From positions 992,001 to 1,056,000 of the forward strand of contig NZ_VTOX01000001.1 of NCBI RefSeq assembly GCF_012184415.1: a DNA stretch of 64,000 nucleotides. The letters run 5' to 3'. A program made the position numbers and the translations under genes. Shown piece after piece: positions 45,556 through 58,045 of this stretch. How positions within the stretch are numbered: position 1 is the stretch's first letter; each line of letters opens with the position of its first letter. The stretch is from Ramlibacter lithotrophicus (GTDB lineage: Bacteria; Pseudomonadota; Gammaproteobacteria; Burkholderiales; Burkholderiaceae_C). The notes beneath the pieces were generated by a model. The model did not search any database, was not told the origin of the DNA, and saw only the letters and a list, made by a program, of their open reading frames with translations.

Positions 45556-46781
45556 TCCTGCTCCGTCGTTGCCGGCGCCCCGGAACGCGCACTGTCGTAG
45601 ACGACGCCGGCCGCGAACATCTCGCGCACGTCCCCGTCCGCATAGCCGATCTCGCGCAACACCTCCTCGGTGTGCTGGCCCAGCCACGGAGCGGGCTGCC
45701 GGATCTGGGTCAGCGCGCCGGTCGACTTGATCGGCAGGCCCAGGGTCTTCATCGGCCCGATCTTCGGATGGTCGATGTCGACCACCATGTGGCGCGCCTT
45801 GATGTGCGGGTCCTTCATGATCTGGTCGTAGCCGTAGACGGGCCCGCCGGGGACGCCCGCGGCATCCATCTTCTCCACCCAGTAGGCCGTCGGCTGCGTC
45901 GTCAGCACCTTCTCGAGTTCGACCTCCAGCGCGTCGGCATTCTTGACACGGATGTTGGGATCGTTGAAGCGCGGGTCTGCCAGCCATTCCGGCTTGTTGC
46001 AGACCTGCGTCGCGAAGGCTCGCCACAGCTTCTCGCTACCCGCCCCCACCGTGACGTAGCCGTCCTGCGACCGGTAGGCCTGGTACGGCGCGGAGCGGCG
46101 ATGGCGCGTGCCGGTCGCCGTGGGCAGCTCGCCGCCGCCGAAGTACGCGCCGAACTCCCAGATGCTCCACGCCAGCCCCGCCTCGAGCAGCGACGTCTCC
46201 AGGTACTGGCCGCTGCCGTGGCGCAGGCGCCCGATGTACGCGCCGAGGATCCCGTACAGCGCCGTCACGCCGCTGGCGATGTCGTTCATGGCGATGCCGA
46301 CCTTCGCCGGCCGCCCGCCCGGGTAGCCGGTCATCATCATGATGCCCGACATGCCTTGCGCGATGATGTCGAAGCCGCCCTTCCTGCCGTACGGGCCGGT
46401 CTGGCCGAAGCCCGACATCGACGCGTAGATCAGCCCCGGGTTGTGCTGCTTCATGCTGTCGTAGTCCAGTCCCAGCTTCTTCACGACGCCGGGACGGAAG
46501 TTCTCCATCATGATGTCGGCCTTCGCGGCCAGCTGCATGACGAGCGCCTTACCGCGCGGGTTCTTCATGTCGACGGCGATGCTGCGCTTGTTGCGGTTCA
46601 GCACTGCGAAGCAGTAGGACTCGCCGCCCACCTGCGGCTCGAACCGGCGCGACGTGTCGCCGTCGAAGCTCTCGACCTTGATGACCTCGGCGCCCATGTC
46701 GCCCAGCACCATGCTGCAGTAGGGACCGGCCATGACGTTGGTGAGGTCGAGGACCCTCACGCCTTCAAGAGGAAGTGGCAT
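45552..46781 (-). CDS. CaiB/BaiF family class III CoA-transferase
   Basis: The 409-residue enzyme has the class III landmarks: VRVLDLTNVMAGPYCSMVLGDMGAEVIKVE at the N-terminus (in two blocks), NRNKRSIAVDMKNPRGK, the catalytic Asp region of GFDIIAQGMSGIM, and GVPGGPVYGYDQ. It moves CoA between carboxylates such as formate, oxalate, succinate or aromatic acids; the acceptor is unknown. It sits 11 bp after the ABC ATPase gene and overlaps the crotonase gene, so uptake and CoA activation appear co-expressed. Confidence 0.92.
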   Translation of the reverse strand: MPLPLEGVRVLDLTNVMAGPYCSMVLGDMGAEVIKVESFDGDTSRRFEPQVGGESYCFAVLNRNKRSIAVDMKNPRGKALVMQLAAKADIMMENFRPGVVKKLGLDYDSMKQHNPGLIYASMSGFGQTGPYGRKGGFDIIAQGMSGIMMMTGYPGGRPAKVGIAMNDIASGVTALYGILGAYIGRLRHGSGQYLETSLLEAGLAWSIWEFGAYFGGGELPTATGTRHRRSAPYQAYRSQDGYVTVGAGSEKLWRAFATQVCNKPEWLADPRFNDPNIRVKNADALEVELEKVLTTQPTAYWVEKMDAAGVPGGPVYGYDQIMKDPHIKARHMVVDIDHPKIGPMKTLGLPIKSTGALTQIRQPAPWLGQHTEEVLREIGYADGDVREMFAAGVVYDSARSGAPATTEQE

Positions 46782-46792
46782 ACGGATGGTGC

Positions 46793-47863
46793 TCAGCTGA
46801 CGAGGGTGATCTGGGAGGTGTCGATTTCAGCATAGATGCGCTGGCCGACGTCGAAGACCTCGTTGGGCCGCGCCGTGACTCGGATCGGCTCGGCCGACTG
46901 CGGCACGGTGATGTGGTAGTCCCACGATTCGCCGAGGTAGGCGCGCCGCTGCACGCTGCCTTCCACGCAGCAGAACTGCGGCGAGGCCGCCGGCCGGTCG
47001 CGGCGCAGGTGGATGCTCTGCGGCCGGATCGAGACCTGCACTTCAGCGGGCAGGCTGGCGCCGGGCGCGAGCTCGCGCACGGGGATGCGAAAGCCCCCGA
47101 AATCGACATCGTCACCGCCGCTGCGCCCGGTGAGGAAATTGGTGCGGCCTATGAAGCCGGCGACGAACTTCGTCTTCGGCCGCCGATACAGCTCGAACGG
47201 CGCATCGATCTGCTCGATCCTGCCCTTGTTCATCACGGCGATGCGATCCGACGTGACCATGGCTTCGGCCTGATCGTGCGTCACGTAGACCATGGTCATC
47301 TTGAATTCGTCGTGCAGCCGCCGGATCTCGAAGCGCATCTCCTCGCGCAGGTTGGCGTCGAGGTTCGACAGCGGCTCGTCCAGCAACAGGATGGCCGGCT
47401 TGACCACCATGGAGCGCGCGAGTGCGACCCGCTGCTGCTGGCCGCCGCTCAACTCCGCGGGATAGCGGTCGCGCAACGGCCCGAGCTGCACGACGTCCAG
47501 CATCTGGCTGACACGGCGCTTCGCCTCGTCCGCCGAAATCCTGCGCAGCTTCAGGCCGTACGCGACGTTTTCCTCCACGGTCATGTTGGGCCAGATCGCG
47601 TAGCTCTGGAAGATCATCGACATCTGCCGCTTCTCCGGCGGCAGGCTCGATTGCGGCGACGAGATCACCTGGCCGTCCAGCTCGATCGTGCCTTCGGTCG
47701 GCGTCATGAAGCCGGCGATCATGCGCAGCGTCGTCGTCTTGCCGCAGCCGGACGAGCCGAGCAGCGATACGAGTTCCCCTTCGTGCAAGGTGAGATTCAG
47801 GTTGTCGACGGCGGTGTAGCTGCCGAACGACTTGGTGATGTTTCTGAGCACCAGCTTGCTCAT
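46793..47863 (-). CDS. ABC-transporter ATPase (Fe3+/polyamine/2-aminoethylphosphonate type)
   Basis: The 356-residue ATPase has Walker A LLGSSGCGKTTTLRMI, the signature LSGGQQQRVALARSMV, Walker B ILLLDEPLSNLD, the switch His in VYVTHDQAEAM, and a C-terminal TOBE domain (VSIRPQSIHLRRD). The PotA/FbpC class drives import of iron, polyamines, phosphonates or other anions. Its ATG overlaps the permease stop. Confidence 0.93.
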   Translation of the reverse strand: MSKLVLRNITKSFGSYTAVDNLNLTLHEGELVSLLGSSGCGKTTTLRMIAGFMTPTEGTIELDGQVISSPQSSLPPEKRQMSMIFQSYAIWPNMTVEENVAYGLKLRRISADEAKRRVSQMLDVVQLGPLRDRYPAELSGGQQQRVALARSMVVKPAILLLDEPLSNLDANLREEMRFEIRRLHDEFKMTMVYVTHDQAEAMVTSDRIAVMNKGRIEQIDAPFELYRRPKTKFVAGFIGRTNFLTGRSGGDDVDFGGFRIPVRELAPGASLPAEVQVSIRPQSIHLRRDRPAASPQFCCVEGSVQRRAYLGESWDYHITVPQSAEPIRVTARPNEVFDVGQRIYAEIDTSQITLVS

Positions 47864-49605
47864 GCGACTGTTCTCCTCAGCATGAAGTCCCGCCCCATGA
47901 GCCGGAAGCCGAGCAGGATCAGGGCGACGGTGATCACGACCAGCAGCAGCCCGATCGCCGCCAGCGATTCGAAGTTGCCTTCGTCGCTCTTGTCGAACAG
48001 CAGCACCGACAGCACCTGGGTGTTGATCGAATACAGGAAGATCGCGGTGCTCAGCTCGCGGGTGGCCGGGATGAACACCAGGATGAAGGCGCCGGCCAGG
48101 CTGCGTTTGAGCAGCGGCGCGACGACGTCGAAGATGGCGCGCCGGCGCGAGCCGCCGAGGATGCGCACCGCGTCCTCGAGTTCCGGGTTGATGCTGCGGA
48201 TGGCCGAGCTCGCGTTGACGAAGGCGATCGGCAGGAAGCGCGTGGTGAAGGCCAGGATCAGGATCCAGGCCGTGCCGTACAGCAGCAGCGGCGGATTCGT
48301 GTAGGCGGCATAGAAGCCGATGGCCAGCACGATCCCGGGCACCACGAACGGCGCCATCGTGAGGAAACCCAGCACCGAGCCGACGTGCCGGTTCACCAGG
48401 TTGCGGTTCACGATGTACGCGATGCACAGCGCCAGCGCGATCGCGATCAGCGACGCCGCGCCGGCATACACAAAGGTGTGCCAGGTCGCCACCCGCGTGA
48501 GGTCATTGTCGAAGACCGTGCGGTAGATGTTGTCGAAGGTCAGGTTGTCGAGCGAGAAGCCCCGGCCCCAGGCCTTGGCGAACGCGGCCTGGCAGATCAC
48601 CACCAACGGCATGAAGAACGACAGCGTGACCACGAACAGGCAGTAGGCCAGCACCAGCCACTTCCAGGGGCCGAGCGGCATCGGCCGGCGCTCGCCGCCC
48701 TTGCCGGTGAGCGCCACGTAGCCCTTGCGGCTGGTGATGCGGCGCTGCACCCAGAACAGCACGATCGTGATGATCAGCAGCGGCATCGCATACGCCGCGG
48801 CAACGCCGACCTTCGGCGGAAACTCGAAGAACTGCCACAGCTGCGTCGTGACGACATGGAAGCGCCCGGGCAGCGCCAGCAAGGCGGGCGAGCCGAACAG
48901 GGCAATCGCCTCCAGGAACACCAGGATGAACGCGCCGAGGATGGCCGGCATCACCAGCGGCATGGTGATCGTCAGCGTCGTACGCATGTTGCTCGCGCCG
49001 AGGATGTTCGCCGCGTCCTCCATCTCCGACGAGATGAGGTCCAGCGCCGACTTCGTGAGCACGAACACGTACGGGAAGCTGTAGCACGCCACGACCAGGA
49101 TCAGCCCGGGCATCGAGTAGATGTTGAACGGGCCGCCATCGCTGCCGAACAACTCGACGAAAACCCGGTTCAACCAGCCGGCATTGGGGCCGGCCAGCAG
49201 GATCCAGCCCACCGCGCCGAGGTACGGCGGGATGATGAACGTGCCCAGGATCGAGATCCAGATCAGCGGCTTGAACGGCATGTCCGTGCGCGACAGCGCC
49301 CACGCCATGGGAAGGCCGAACAACAGGCACATCACGCCGGCGCCGAGTCCCAGCACCAGCGAGTTGCCGAGCGCCTCCAGGTGGCGCACCCGGCCGTACG
49401 CCGCCGCATAGTTGGCCAGGGTAAATGCGCCGGTCGCGTCCTGGAAGCTGACGACGAAGAGCCGCAGCAGCGGGTTGATCACCAGGAACGCCAGCACGAC
49501 GATCGCCAGCATCCATACCCAGACTGACTTGTCCAGGTGTCTCCAGCGCTGGTCCAGGCCGGACAGCGCCCCTGCCTTGGGCAGGGCCCATTTCGCGTAT
49601 GCCAT
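47860..49605 (-). CDS. Fused ABC-transporter permease (two FbpB/PotBC-like halves)
   Basis: The 581-residue protein has twelve membrane helices in two homologous halves, each with an EAA loop: EMEDAANILGASNMRTTLTI and ELEDAVRILGGSRRRAIFDV. A fused permease is typical of iron(III)- and phosphonate-type importers. It lies 17 bp after the binding-protein gene and overlaps the ATPase gene by four bases. Confidence 0.92.
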   Translation of the reverse strand: MAYAKWALPKAGALSGLDQRWRHLDKSVWVWMLAIVVLAFLVINPLLRLFVVSFQDATGAFTLANYAAAYGRVRHLEALGNSLVLGLGAGVMCLLFGLPMAWALSRTDMPFKPLIWISILGTFIIPPYLGAVGWILLAGPNAGWLNRVFVELFGSDGGPFNIYSMPGLILVVACYSFPYVFVLTKSALDLISSEMEDAANILGASNMRTTLTITMPLVMPAILGAFILVFLEAIALFGSPALLALPGRFHVVTTQLWQFFEFPPKVGVAAAYAMPLLIITIVLFWVQRRITSRKGYVALTGKGGERRPMPLGPWKWLVLAYCLFVVTLSFFMPLVVICQAAFAKAWGRGFSLDNLTFDNIYRTVFDNDLTRVATWHTFVYAGAASLIAIALALCIAYIVNRNLVNRHVGSVLGFLTMAPFVVPGIVLAIGFYAAYTNPPLLLYGTAWILILAFTTRFLPIAFVNASSAIRSINPELEDAVRILGGSRRRAIFDVVAPLLKRSLAGAFILVFIPATRELSTAIFLYSINTQVLSVLLFDKSDEGNFESLAAIGLLLVVITVALILLGFRLMGRDFMLRRTVA

Positions 49606-49622
49606 GAAGGGTGGATCGCCCG

Positions 49623-50672
49623 TCAGACGCCGAACGTGTCGCGGAACTTCTCCTTCACCTCGGGGATGCCCTTGGTGATCTCCTCTTCGGTCGGCCGGGT
49701 CACCTTGATCTGCTCCAGCGGCTTGGCGCCCGGGGCGGGTGCGACACCTTTCACCACCGCCAGCGAATGAGCCTTGGTCTGGATCTCGCCGGCTTCCTTG
49801 CTCAGCAGGTACTCGACGTACAGCTTGCCGGCGTTGGGCGACGGTGCGTTCTTCGGGATGCCGCTGGGCGAGACCATCAGCAGCGCGCCGTCGGTCGGAT
49901 AGACGACGGCCAGCGGGTTGCCCTTGTCCTTGCTCAGCAGCGTCGTCGCTTCCGGGCCCGCCGCGACCCAGCGTTCCTTGGAGTTGAGCATCGTCACGGT
50001 GTCATTGACCGAACGGCCGATCTGCGGCTGGTTCTTCTCCAGCTTGGTGAAGTAATCCCAGCCATAGAGTTTCTGCATCAGCACCACCCAGGTGCCCACG
50101 TAGCCGCTGAACGCGGGGTGGCCGATGGAGACCTTGCCTTTCCACCTGGCGTCCAGCAGGTCCGGCCAGTTCTTCGGGGCGTCCTTCTCGGCGACCAGGC
50201 TGCTGTTGTAGGTGATCAGCATCAGGGCCGCGGCGGTGACGTGGTAGAAGCCGTCCTTGTCGTTGTACGGCTTGAGGGAATCGACCATCTGCGCCAGGCT
50301 CTTGGGCTTGTACTCCATCAGCAGGCCCTTGCTCTTGAGCGCCGGATAGTGGCTCACGTCCGTGCTGCTGAAGACCGACGCGACCGGCGCGTTGGCCTGC
50401 ACGTCCTGCTGGAACCGCTGGAACGCCACCTGCGCCGTCGTGCGCACGAAGTTGCACTTGAGGCCCGGGTACTTCTTCTCGAACCCGTTGCACAGGTTCT
50501 GCGCTTCCTCGGTGTTGTAGTGCGCCGTGTAGACGGTGACCGGCTTTTCCTTCTTGGCCGCCTCGTACAGCTCCTTTTCCCAGGGCGCCATCTGCGCCGC
50601 CGCCGGACCGGCAGCCAGGGCCACCGCGGCGGCCAGGCCGGCCAGGAACTTGTTTGCCACTCGACGATGCAT
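49623..50672 (-). CDS. ABC-transporter periplasmic substrate-binding protein (family 1/Fe3+-type fold)
   Basis: The 349-residue protein has a signal peptide (FLAGLAAAVALAAGPAAAQ). It has the PBP type 2 pattern VTVYTAHYNTEEAQNLCNGF, a VFSSTDVSHYPALKSKGLL segment, GKVSIGHPAFSGYVGTWVV and VVYPTDGALLMVSPSGI. The fold is shared by iron, putrescine and phosphonate binders; I do not see the double-Tyr iron site seen in the protein at 32247, so the ligand is likelier an organic acid. AAGGAG precedes the ATG. First gene of the five-gene operon. Confidence 0.9.
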   Translation of the reverse strand: MHRRVANKFLAGLAAAVALAAGPAAAQMAPWEKELYEAAKKEKPVTVYTAHYNTEEAQNLCNGFEKKYPGLKCNFVRTTAQVAFQRFQQDVQANAPVASVFSSTDVSHYPALKSKGLLMEYKPKSLAQMVDSLKPYNDKDGFYHVTAAALMLITYNSSLVAEKDAPKNWPDLLDARWKGKVSIGHPAFSGYVGTWVVLMQKLYGWDYFTKLEKNQPQIGRSVNDTVTMLNSKERWVAAGPEATTLLSKDKGNPLAVVYPTDGALLMVSPSGIPKNAPSPNAGKLYVEYLLSKEAGEIQTKAHSLAVVKGVAPAPGAKPLEQIKVTRPTEEEITKGIPEVKEKFRDTFGV

Positions 50673-50848
50673 GCTTGTCTCCTTGTTGATGACGACGCTT
50701 GTAGTACGCCGTCCCGACTGGCCCGGCGTCGCTGCAGCGCGGTGAAGCGGGTGCAGCGGGAGTCAGCCACTGTAGGAGGATCGCAGCGGAATCAAATAGG
50801 CAGTTTCCTCTAGGCCCGGGGCAACCGAAAGTAAACGCAGCGCGAGCG

Positions 50849-51625
50849 CTATCGGCCGCGAAAGACCGGCTTGCGCTTCTCGCCGAAGGCGCGTACGCCT
50901 TCGCGGTAGTCCTGGCTCGCGTTGCAGGCGTCCACCGCGGCGAGCGCGCGGGCCGAATCGCTCTCGGTGCCGAGGAAGGCGTTGACGGTGAGCTTCACGG
51001 CCTTGAGCGTCAGGGGCGCGTTCTCCGCGATCGCGCCGGCCAGGTGCCGCACGGCGTCGTCGAGATCGTCGGCGGCGACGGCCTGGCTCACGAATCCCAT
51101 GCGCAAGGCGTCACCGGCGCCGAACACGCGGGCCGAGAAGAAGATGTCATAGGTGTTTTGCACGCCGATGAGCGAAACGAAACGGTTCACGCCTTCGGGC
51201 TTGTAGCCCAGGCCCAGCCGGCCGGCCGGCATGCGAAAGCGCGCGTCGAGCGAGCACAGCCGGATGTCGCAGGCGGCCGCGAGGCCCAGCCCGCCGCCCA
51301 TGCAGATGCCGCGGATCTTGGCGATCACCGGCTTGCTGGCGCGCACCGGCGCCAGGTACGCGGCGTCGACGATGTCGCCGTAGCGCGCCTGCGCCTGCCG
51401 GTCGCCGCGCTCGCTCTCGAACTGCGAGATGTCCGCGCCCGAGACGAACGCCTGCTCGCCGTCGCCGGTCAGCACGATCGCGACGATCGCCGGATCGGCA
51501 TCGAGCTCGGCGATGCGGGCCGGCAGGTCGCGCCACATGTCCATGGTCATCGCGTTGTGCTTCTCCAGGTTGGAGATGACGACGGTGCCGATGGCGCCGT
51601 CGCGTCGGATCAGGATTTCAGCCAC
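50849..51625 (-). CDS. Second crotonase-superfamily protein
   Basis: This 258-residue paralogue of the crotonase at 44761 shares AFVSGADIS, GGGLGLAAACDIRL and an ending KRKPVFRGR. The position of the first catalytic Glu is replaced (MPAGRLGLGY), and the second is Asp at YDIFFSA by eye alignment, so hydratase activity is doubtful. The start is GTG at 51625. It lies upstream of the ABC-CoA operon on the same strand, with 176 bp before the binding-protein gene, so it is probably a separate unit in the same pathway. Confidence 0.83.
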   Translation of the reverse strand: MAEILIRRDGAIGTVVISNLEKHNAMTMDMWRDLPARIAELDADPAIVAIVLTGDGEQAFVSGADISQFESERGDRQAQARYGDIVDAAYLAPVRASKPVIAKIRGICMGGGLGLAAACDIRLCSLDARFRMPAGRLGLGYKPEGVNRFVSLIGVQNTYDIFFSARVFGAGDALRMGFVSQAVAADDLDDAVRHLAGAIAENAPLTLKAVKLTVNAFLGTESDSARALAAVDACNASQDYREGVRAFGEKRKPVFRGR

Positions 51626-51751
51626 TCATGCCTCCTTTGGATTCCGCATTGAACCAGATCGCCGTGCCGCCTGTGCGACTTGCGCCGCCGGCCCTGCGTC
51701 TTACCATGCGAGGGCGCGCCGCGCGCGCATGCCACTTTCGAGGAACCAGCC

Positions 51752-52783
51752 ATGCAAGCCGCCGTTCTCCAGGAATTCGGTCCGTCGCTCAAGCTCCAGG
51801 ACGTCGCCCGCCCGCAACCCGGCCCCGACGACGTCCTGGTCCAGGTCGAAGCCTGCGGAGTCTGCCACTCCGACCTGCACGTCGCCGAGGGCGACCAGCC
51901 GCCGCTGAAGGCAGTCACGAAGCCGCACCTGATCCCCGGCCACGAGGTCGTCGGCCGCGTGGTCGAGAAAGGCGCCAACGTGAGCCACCTGGCGCCCGGC
52001 GACCGCGTCGGTATCGCGTGGCTGCACGCCACCTGCGGCGAATGCGCTCCCTGCCGCGAAGGTCGCGAGAACCTGTGCCGCAAGGCCTTGATCACCGGCG
52101 TGATGGTCGATGGCGGCTACGCGGAATACATGGTCGCGCGGGCCTCGCATGCGCTGCGTGTGCCCGACAACCTCACACCCGAAGAGGCCGCCCCGCTCTT
52201 TTGCGCCGGACTGACCGTGTACCGGGCGCTGAAGAATGCCGACGTCGCGGCCGGGCAGAAGGTCGCGATCTTCGGCGTCGGCGGCCTGGGCCATCTGGCC
52301 GTCCAGATCGCCAAGGCCTGGGGTGCGGAAGTGATCGCGCTGGACCTGGAGCCGTCCAAGCTCGAACTGGCGCGTCGGTACGGCGCCGACCAGGTGCTGA
52401 ACGCAGGCAGCGCCGACGACATCAAGGCCTTGCGCAAGCAGGGCGGCGTGCACGTCGCGGTGGTCACGTCCGCAGCGAAGGCCGCCTACGACACCGCCTT
52501 CAAGTGCCTGCGACCGGCCGGCATCCTGTCGGTGGTCGGCCTGCCGTCGGAGCCGCTCACCTTCCCGGCCCTGTCCCTGGTCGGCATCGAGGCGAAGGTG
52601 ATCGGCTCGTCGGTCGGCACGCGCAACGACATGCGCGCGGTGCTGGAACTCGCCGCAGCGGGCAAATTGCGCTGCCTCACCGAAACCCAGCCGCTGTCCG
52701 AGGTCAACGCCGTGTTCGAGCGCATGCGGCGTGGGCAGATCAGCGGCCGGGTGGTGTTGAACTGCTGCGCCAGCCACGCATAG
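51752..52783 (+). CDS. Zinc-dependent alcohol dehydrogenase (AdhP-like)
   Basis: The 343-residue enzyme has the catalytic-zinc ligands in CGVCHSDLHVAEGD and GHEVVG, the structural-zinc cysteines in CGECAPCREGRENLC, and the Rossmann motif FGVGGLGHLAVQIAK. This is the propanol-preferring AdhP/AdhA pattern, oxidising primary alcohols with NAD. It is divergent from the second crotonase (126 bp) and converges on the aldo-keto reductase with 18 bp between stops. Confidence 0.92.
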   Translation: MQAAVLQEFGPSLKLQDVARPQPGPDDVLVQVEACGVCHSDLHVAEGDQPPLKAVTKPHLIPGHEVVGRVVEKGANVSHLAPGDRVGIAWLHATCGECAPCREGRENLCRKALITGVMVDGGYAEYMVARASHALRVPDNLTPEEAAPLFCAGLTVYRALKNADVAAGQKVAIFGVGGLGHLAVQIAKAWGAEVIALDLEPSKLELARRYGADQVLNAGSADDIKALRKQGGVHVAVVTSAAKAAYDTAFKCLRPAGILSVVGLPSEPLTFPALSLVGIEAKVIGSSVGTRNDMRAVLELAAAGKLRCLTETQPLSEVNAVFERMRRGQISGRVVLNCCASHA

Positions 52784-52801
52784 GCCGCGACACCGGCGCG
52801 G

Positions 52802-53824
52802 TCAGCTGCCGCTGCACCGCCATTCGTGGAAGGTCTCCGTGTCGACCTCACGGTTCGACTGCTCGCTGTAGCGGTCGCCGGCGACGGTGTTCTGGTTGAT
52901 CAGCGCCTCCAGGCGCTGCATCAGGGCGGCTTGCAGTTTCACGCCGGCAGCGCCGAGGTTCTCTTGCAGGTGGTCGACGCGCGTGGTGCCGGGAATCGGG
53001 ATGATGTGCGGCGCCTTGTGCAACAGCCACGCCAGTGCCAGTTGTGCCGGCGTGCATCCCGCCTCCCCAGCCAGGTCCCTGTACGCCGGCAGCAGCATGA
53101 GGTTTGCGGCGTAGTTCGCGGGGGCGAAGCGCGGCATGTGGCGCCGGATGTCCTTCGCGTCGAGCGCGGTCACGTCGTGCAGTGCATCGCAAAGAAAGCC
53201 GCGCGCGACCGGGCTGAACGCGACGAAGGTGGCGCCGAGTTCGCGGCAGGCGTCCAGCATCGCAATCTCCGGATTCCGGGTCCACAGCGAATACTCGTTC
53301 TGCACCGCGGCGATCGGGTGCACCGCATGGGCCCGGCGCAGCGTGGCGGCGGAGACCTCGGACAGGCCCAGCGCGCGCACCTTGCCGGCGCGCACCAGGT
53401 CCGCCATCGCACCGACGCTCTCCTCCACCGGAACCCTCTTGTCCCAGCGGTGCAGGTAATAGAGGTCGATCACGTCGGTCTGCAGGCGGCGCAGGCTGTC
53501 CTCGCAGTTGCGGCGGATCGATTCCGGCCGTCCGTCGATGACGCGCTTCATGCCCTCTTCCGTCTGCACGCCCGCCAGCCCGCCTTTGCTCGCCAGCGTG
53601 AACCGCCGGCGGTGCGGCTTGAGGACGCGGCCGACGAGTGTTTCGTTGGCCCCGAAGCCGTACAGCGCCGCCGTGTCGAAGAGCGTCACGCCGCCATCGA
53701 GCGCGGCGAGCAGCAGGCGCTCGCCCAGTTCGGCCGCCGGCGGCTGGCCATAGGCATGGCTCAGGCTCATGCACCCCAGCCCGATGGCACCGACCTGGAA
53801 CGGCCCGACTTGTCGCTGCGGCAT
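52802..53824 (-). CDS. Aldo-keto reductase, last gene of the pmd operon
   Basis: The 340-residue AKR has the TIM-barrel landmarks IGLGCMSLSHAYG, LFDTAALYGFGANETLVGR (catalytic Asp-Tyr), LASKGG (Lys), YYLHRWDKRVP (His), GLSEVSAATLR and IPIPGTTRVDHLQENLGAA. It starts 5 bp after the ligC-like stop, so it is co-transcribed with the protocatechuate genes. An AKR is not a standard step of the 4,5-cleavage pathway; it may detoxify an aldehyde intermediate. Substrate unknown. Confidence 0.88.
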   Translation of the reverse strand: MPQRQVGPFQVGAIGLGCMSLSHAYGQPPAAELGERLLLAALDGGVTLFDTAALYGFGANETLVGRVLKPHRRRFTLASKGGLAGVQTEEGMKRVIDGRPESIRRNCEDSLRRLQTDVIDLYYLHRWDKRVPVEESVGAMADLVRAGKVRALGLSEVSAATLRRAHAVHPIAAVQNEYSLWTRNPEIAMLDACRELGATFVAFSPVARGFLCDALHDVTALDAKDIRRHMPRFAPANYAANLMLLPAYRDLAGEAGCTPAQLALAWLLHKAPHIIPIPGTTRVDHLQENLGAAGVKLQAALMQRLEALINQNTVAGDRYSEQSNREVDTETFHEWRCSGS

Positions 53825-53829
53825 CGGCC

Positions 53830-56973
<3,144 letters not shown>

Positions 56974-56982
56974 GGCAGGATC

Positions 56983-58035
56983 TCAGGCGGCGGAACCGCC
57001 GACCAGGCCGATGCGGGCCTTGAGATACGCATCCAGGCGCGGAAAGACGCGGCGCGCATTCAGCTCATAGATCTGCTCGCGGTCTTCCTCGGACAGCACC
57101 TTGCACGCCTCGATGTAGCGCTTCGTGTCGTCGTAATAGTGGCCGGTTTCCGGGTCGATGCCGCGCACCGCGCCGATCATCTCGGAGGCGAACAGCACGT
57201 TCTTCACCGGGATCACCGTGTTCAGCAGGTCGATGCCCGGCTGGTGATACACGCAGGTGTCGAAGAAGACGTTGTTCAGGAGGTGCTCGGTCAGCAGCGG
57301 CTTCTTTAGCTCCTGCGCCAGGCCGCGGAAACGCCCCCAGTGGTAGGGCACCGCACCGCCGCCGTGCGGAATCAGGAAGCGCAGCGTCGGAAAGTCCTTG
57401 AACAGGTCCGAGGTCAGGCACTGCATGAACGCCGTCGTGTCGGCGTTGAGGTAGTGCGCGCCGGTCGTGTGGAAGGCCGGGTTGCAACTGGTGCTGACGT
57501 GGATCATCGCCGGGATGTCGTACTCCACCATCTTCTCGTAGATCGGGTACCAGTGCCGGTCGGACAGCGGCGGCGAGGTCCAGTGCCCGCCCGATGGATC
57601 CGGGTTCAGGTTGATGCCGACACAGCCGTACTCACGGACGCATTTCTCCAGCTCCGGGATGCAGGTGGTCGGATCGACGCCGGGCGACTGCGGCAGCATC
57701 GCGACCGGCACGAAGTGGTCCGGGAACAGCCGGCTCACGCGGAAGCACAGCTCGTTGCAGATCGCCGCCCAGGTCGAGGAGACGTTGAAGTCGCCGATGT
57801 GATGCGCCATGAAGCTGGCGCGGGGCGAGAACAAGGTGACGTCGCTGCCTCGCTGGCGCATCAGCTTCAGCTGGTTGGTCTCGATCGACTCGCGCAGTTC
57901 GTCGTCGGAGATCTTCAGGTCGGCCGCGCGCGGCATGACGGCCGCGTCCTTGATGCCGGCGATCTGCTTGTTGCGCCAGTCCTCCAGCGCCTTGGGCGCC
58001 GTCGTGTAGTGGCCGTGGCAATCGATGATCAGCAT
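56983..58035 (-). CDS. ligJ: 4-oxalomesaconate hydratase (LigJ/PmdE)
   Basis: The 350-residue amidohydrolase-superfamily enzyme starts MLIIDCHGHYTTAPKALEDW (zinc ligands His7, His9). It continues with HVSTSCNPAFHTTGAHYLNAD, IPHGGGAVPYHWGRFRGL and the C-terminal FASEMIGAVRGIDPETG. This is the LigJ/PmdE pattern, adding water to 4-oxalomesaconate to give 4-carboxy-4-hydroxy-2-oxoadipate. It lies 10 bp after the ModA-like gene. Confidence 0.92.
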   Translation of the reverse strand: MLIIDCHGHYTTAPKALEDWRNKQIAGIKDAAVMPRAADLKISDDELRESIETNQLKLMRQRGSDVTLFSPRASFMAHHIGDFNVSSTWAAICNELCFRVSRLFPDHFVPVAMLPQSPGVDPTTCIPELEKCVREYGCVGINLNPDPSGGHWTSPPLSDRHWYPIYEKMVEYDIPAMIHVSTSCNPAFHTTGAHYLNADTTAFMQCLTSDLFKDFPTLRFLIPHGGGAVPYHWGRFRGLAQELKKPLLTEHLLNNVFFDTCVYHQPGIDLLNTVIPVKNVLFASEMIGAVRGIDPETGHYYDDTKRYIEACKVLSEEDREQIYELNARRVFPRLDAYLKARIGLVGGSAA

Positions 58036-58045
58036 GCGTTTCCTT

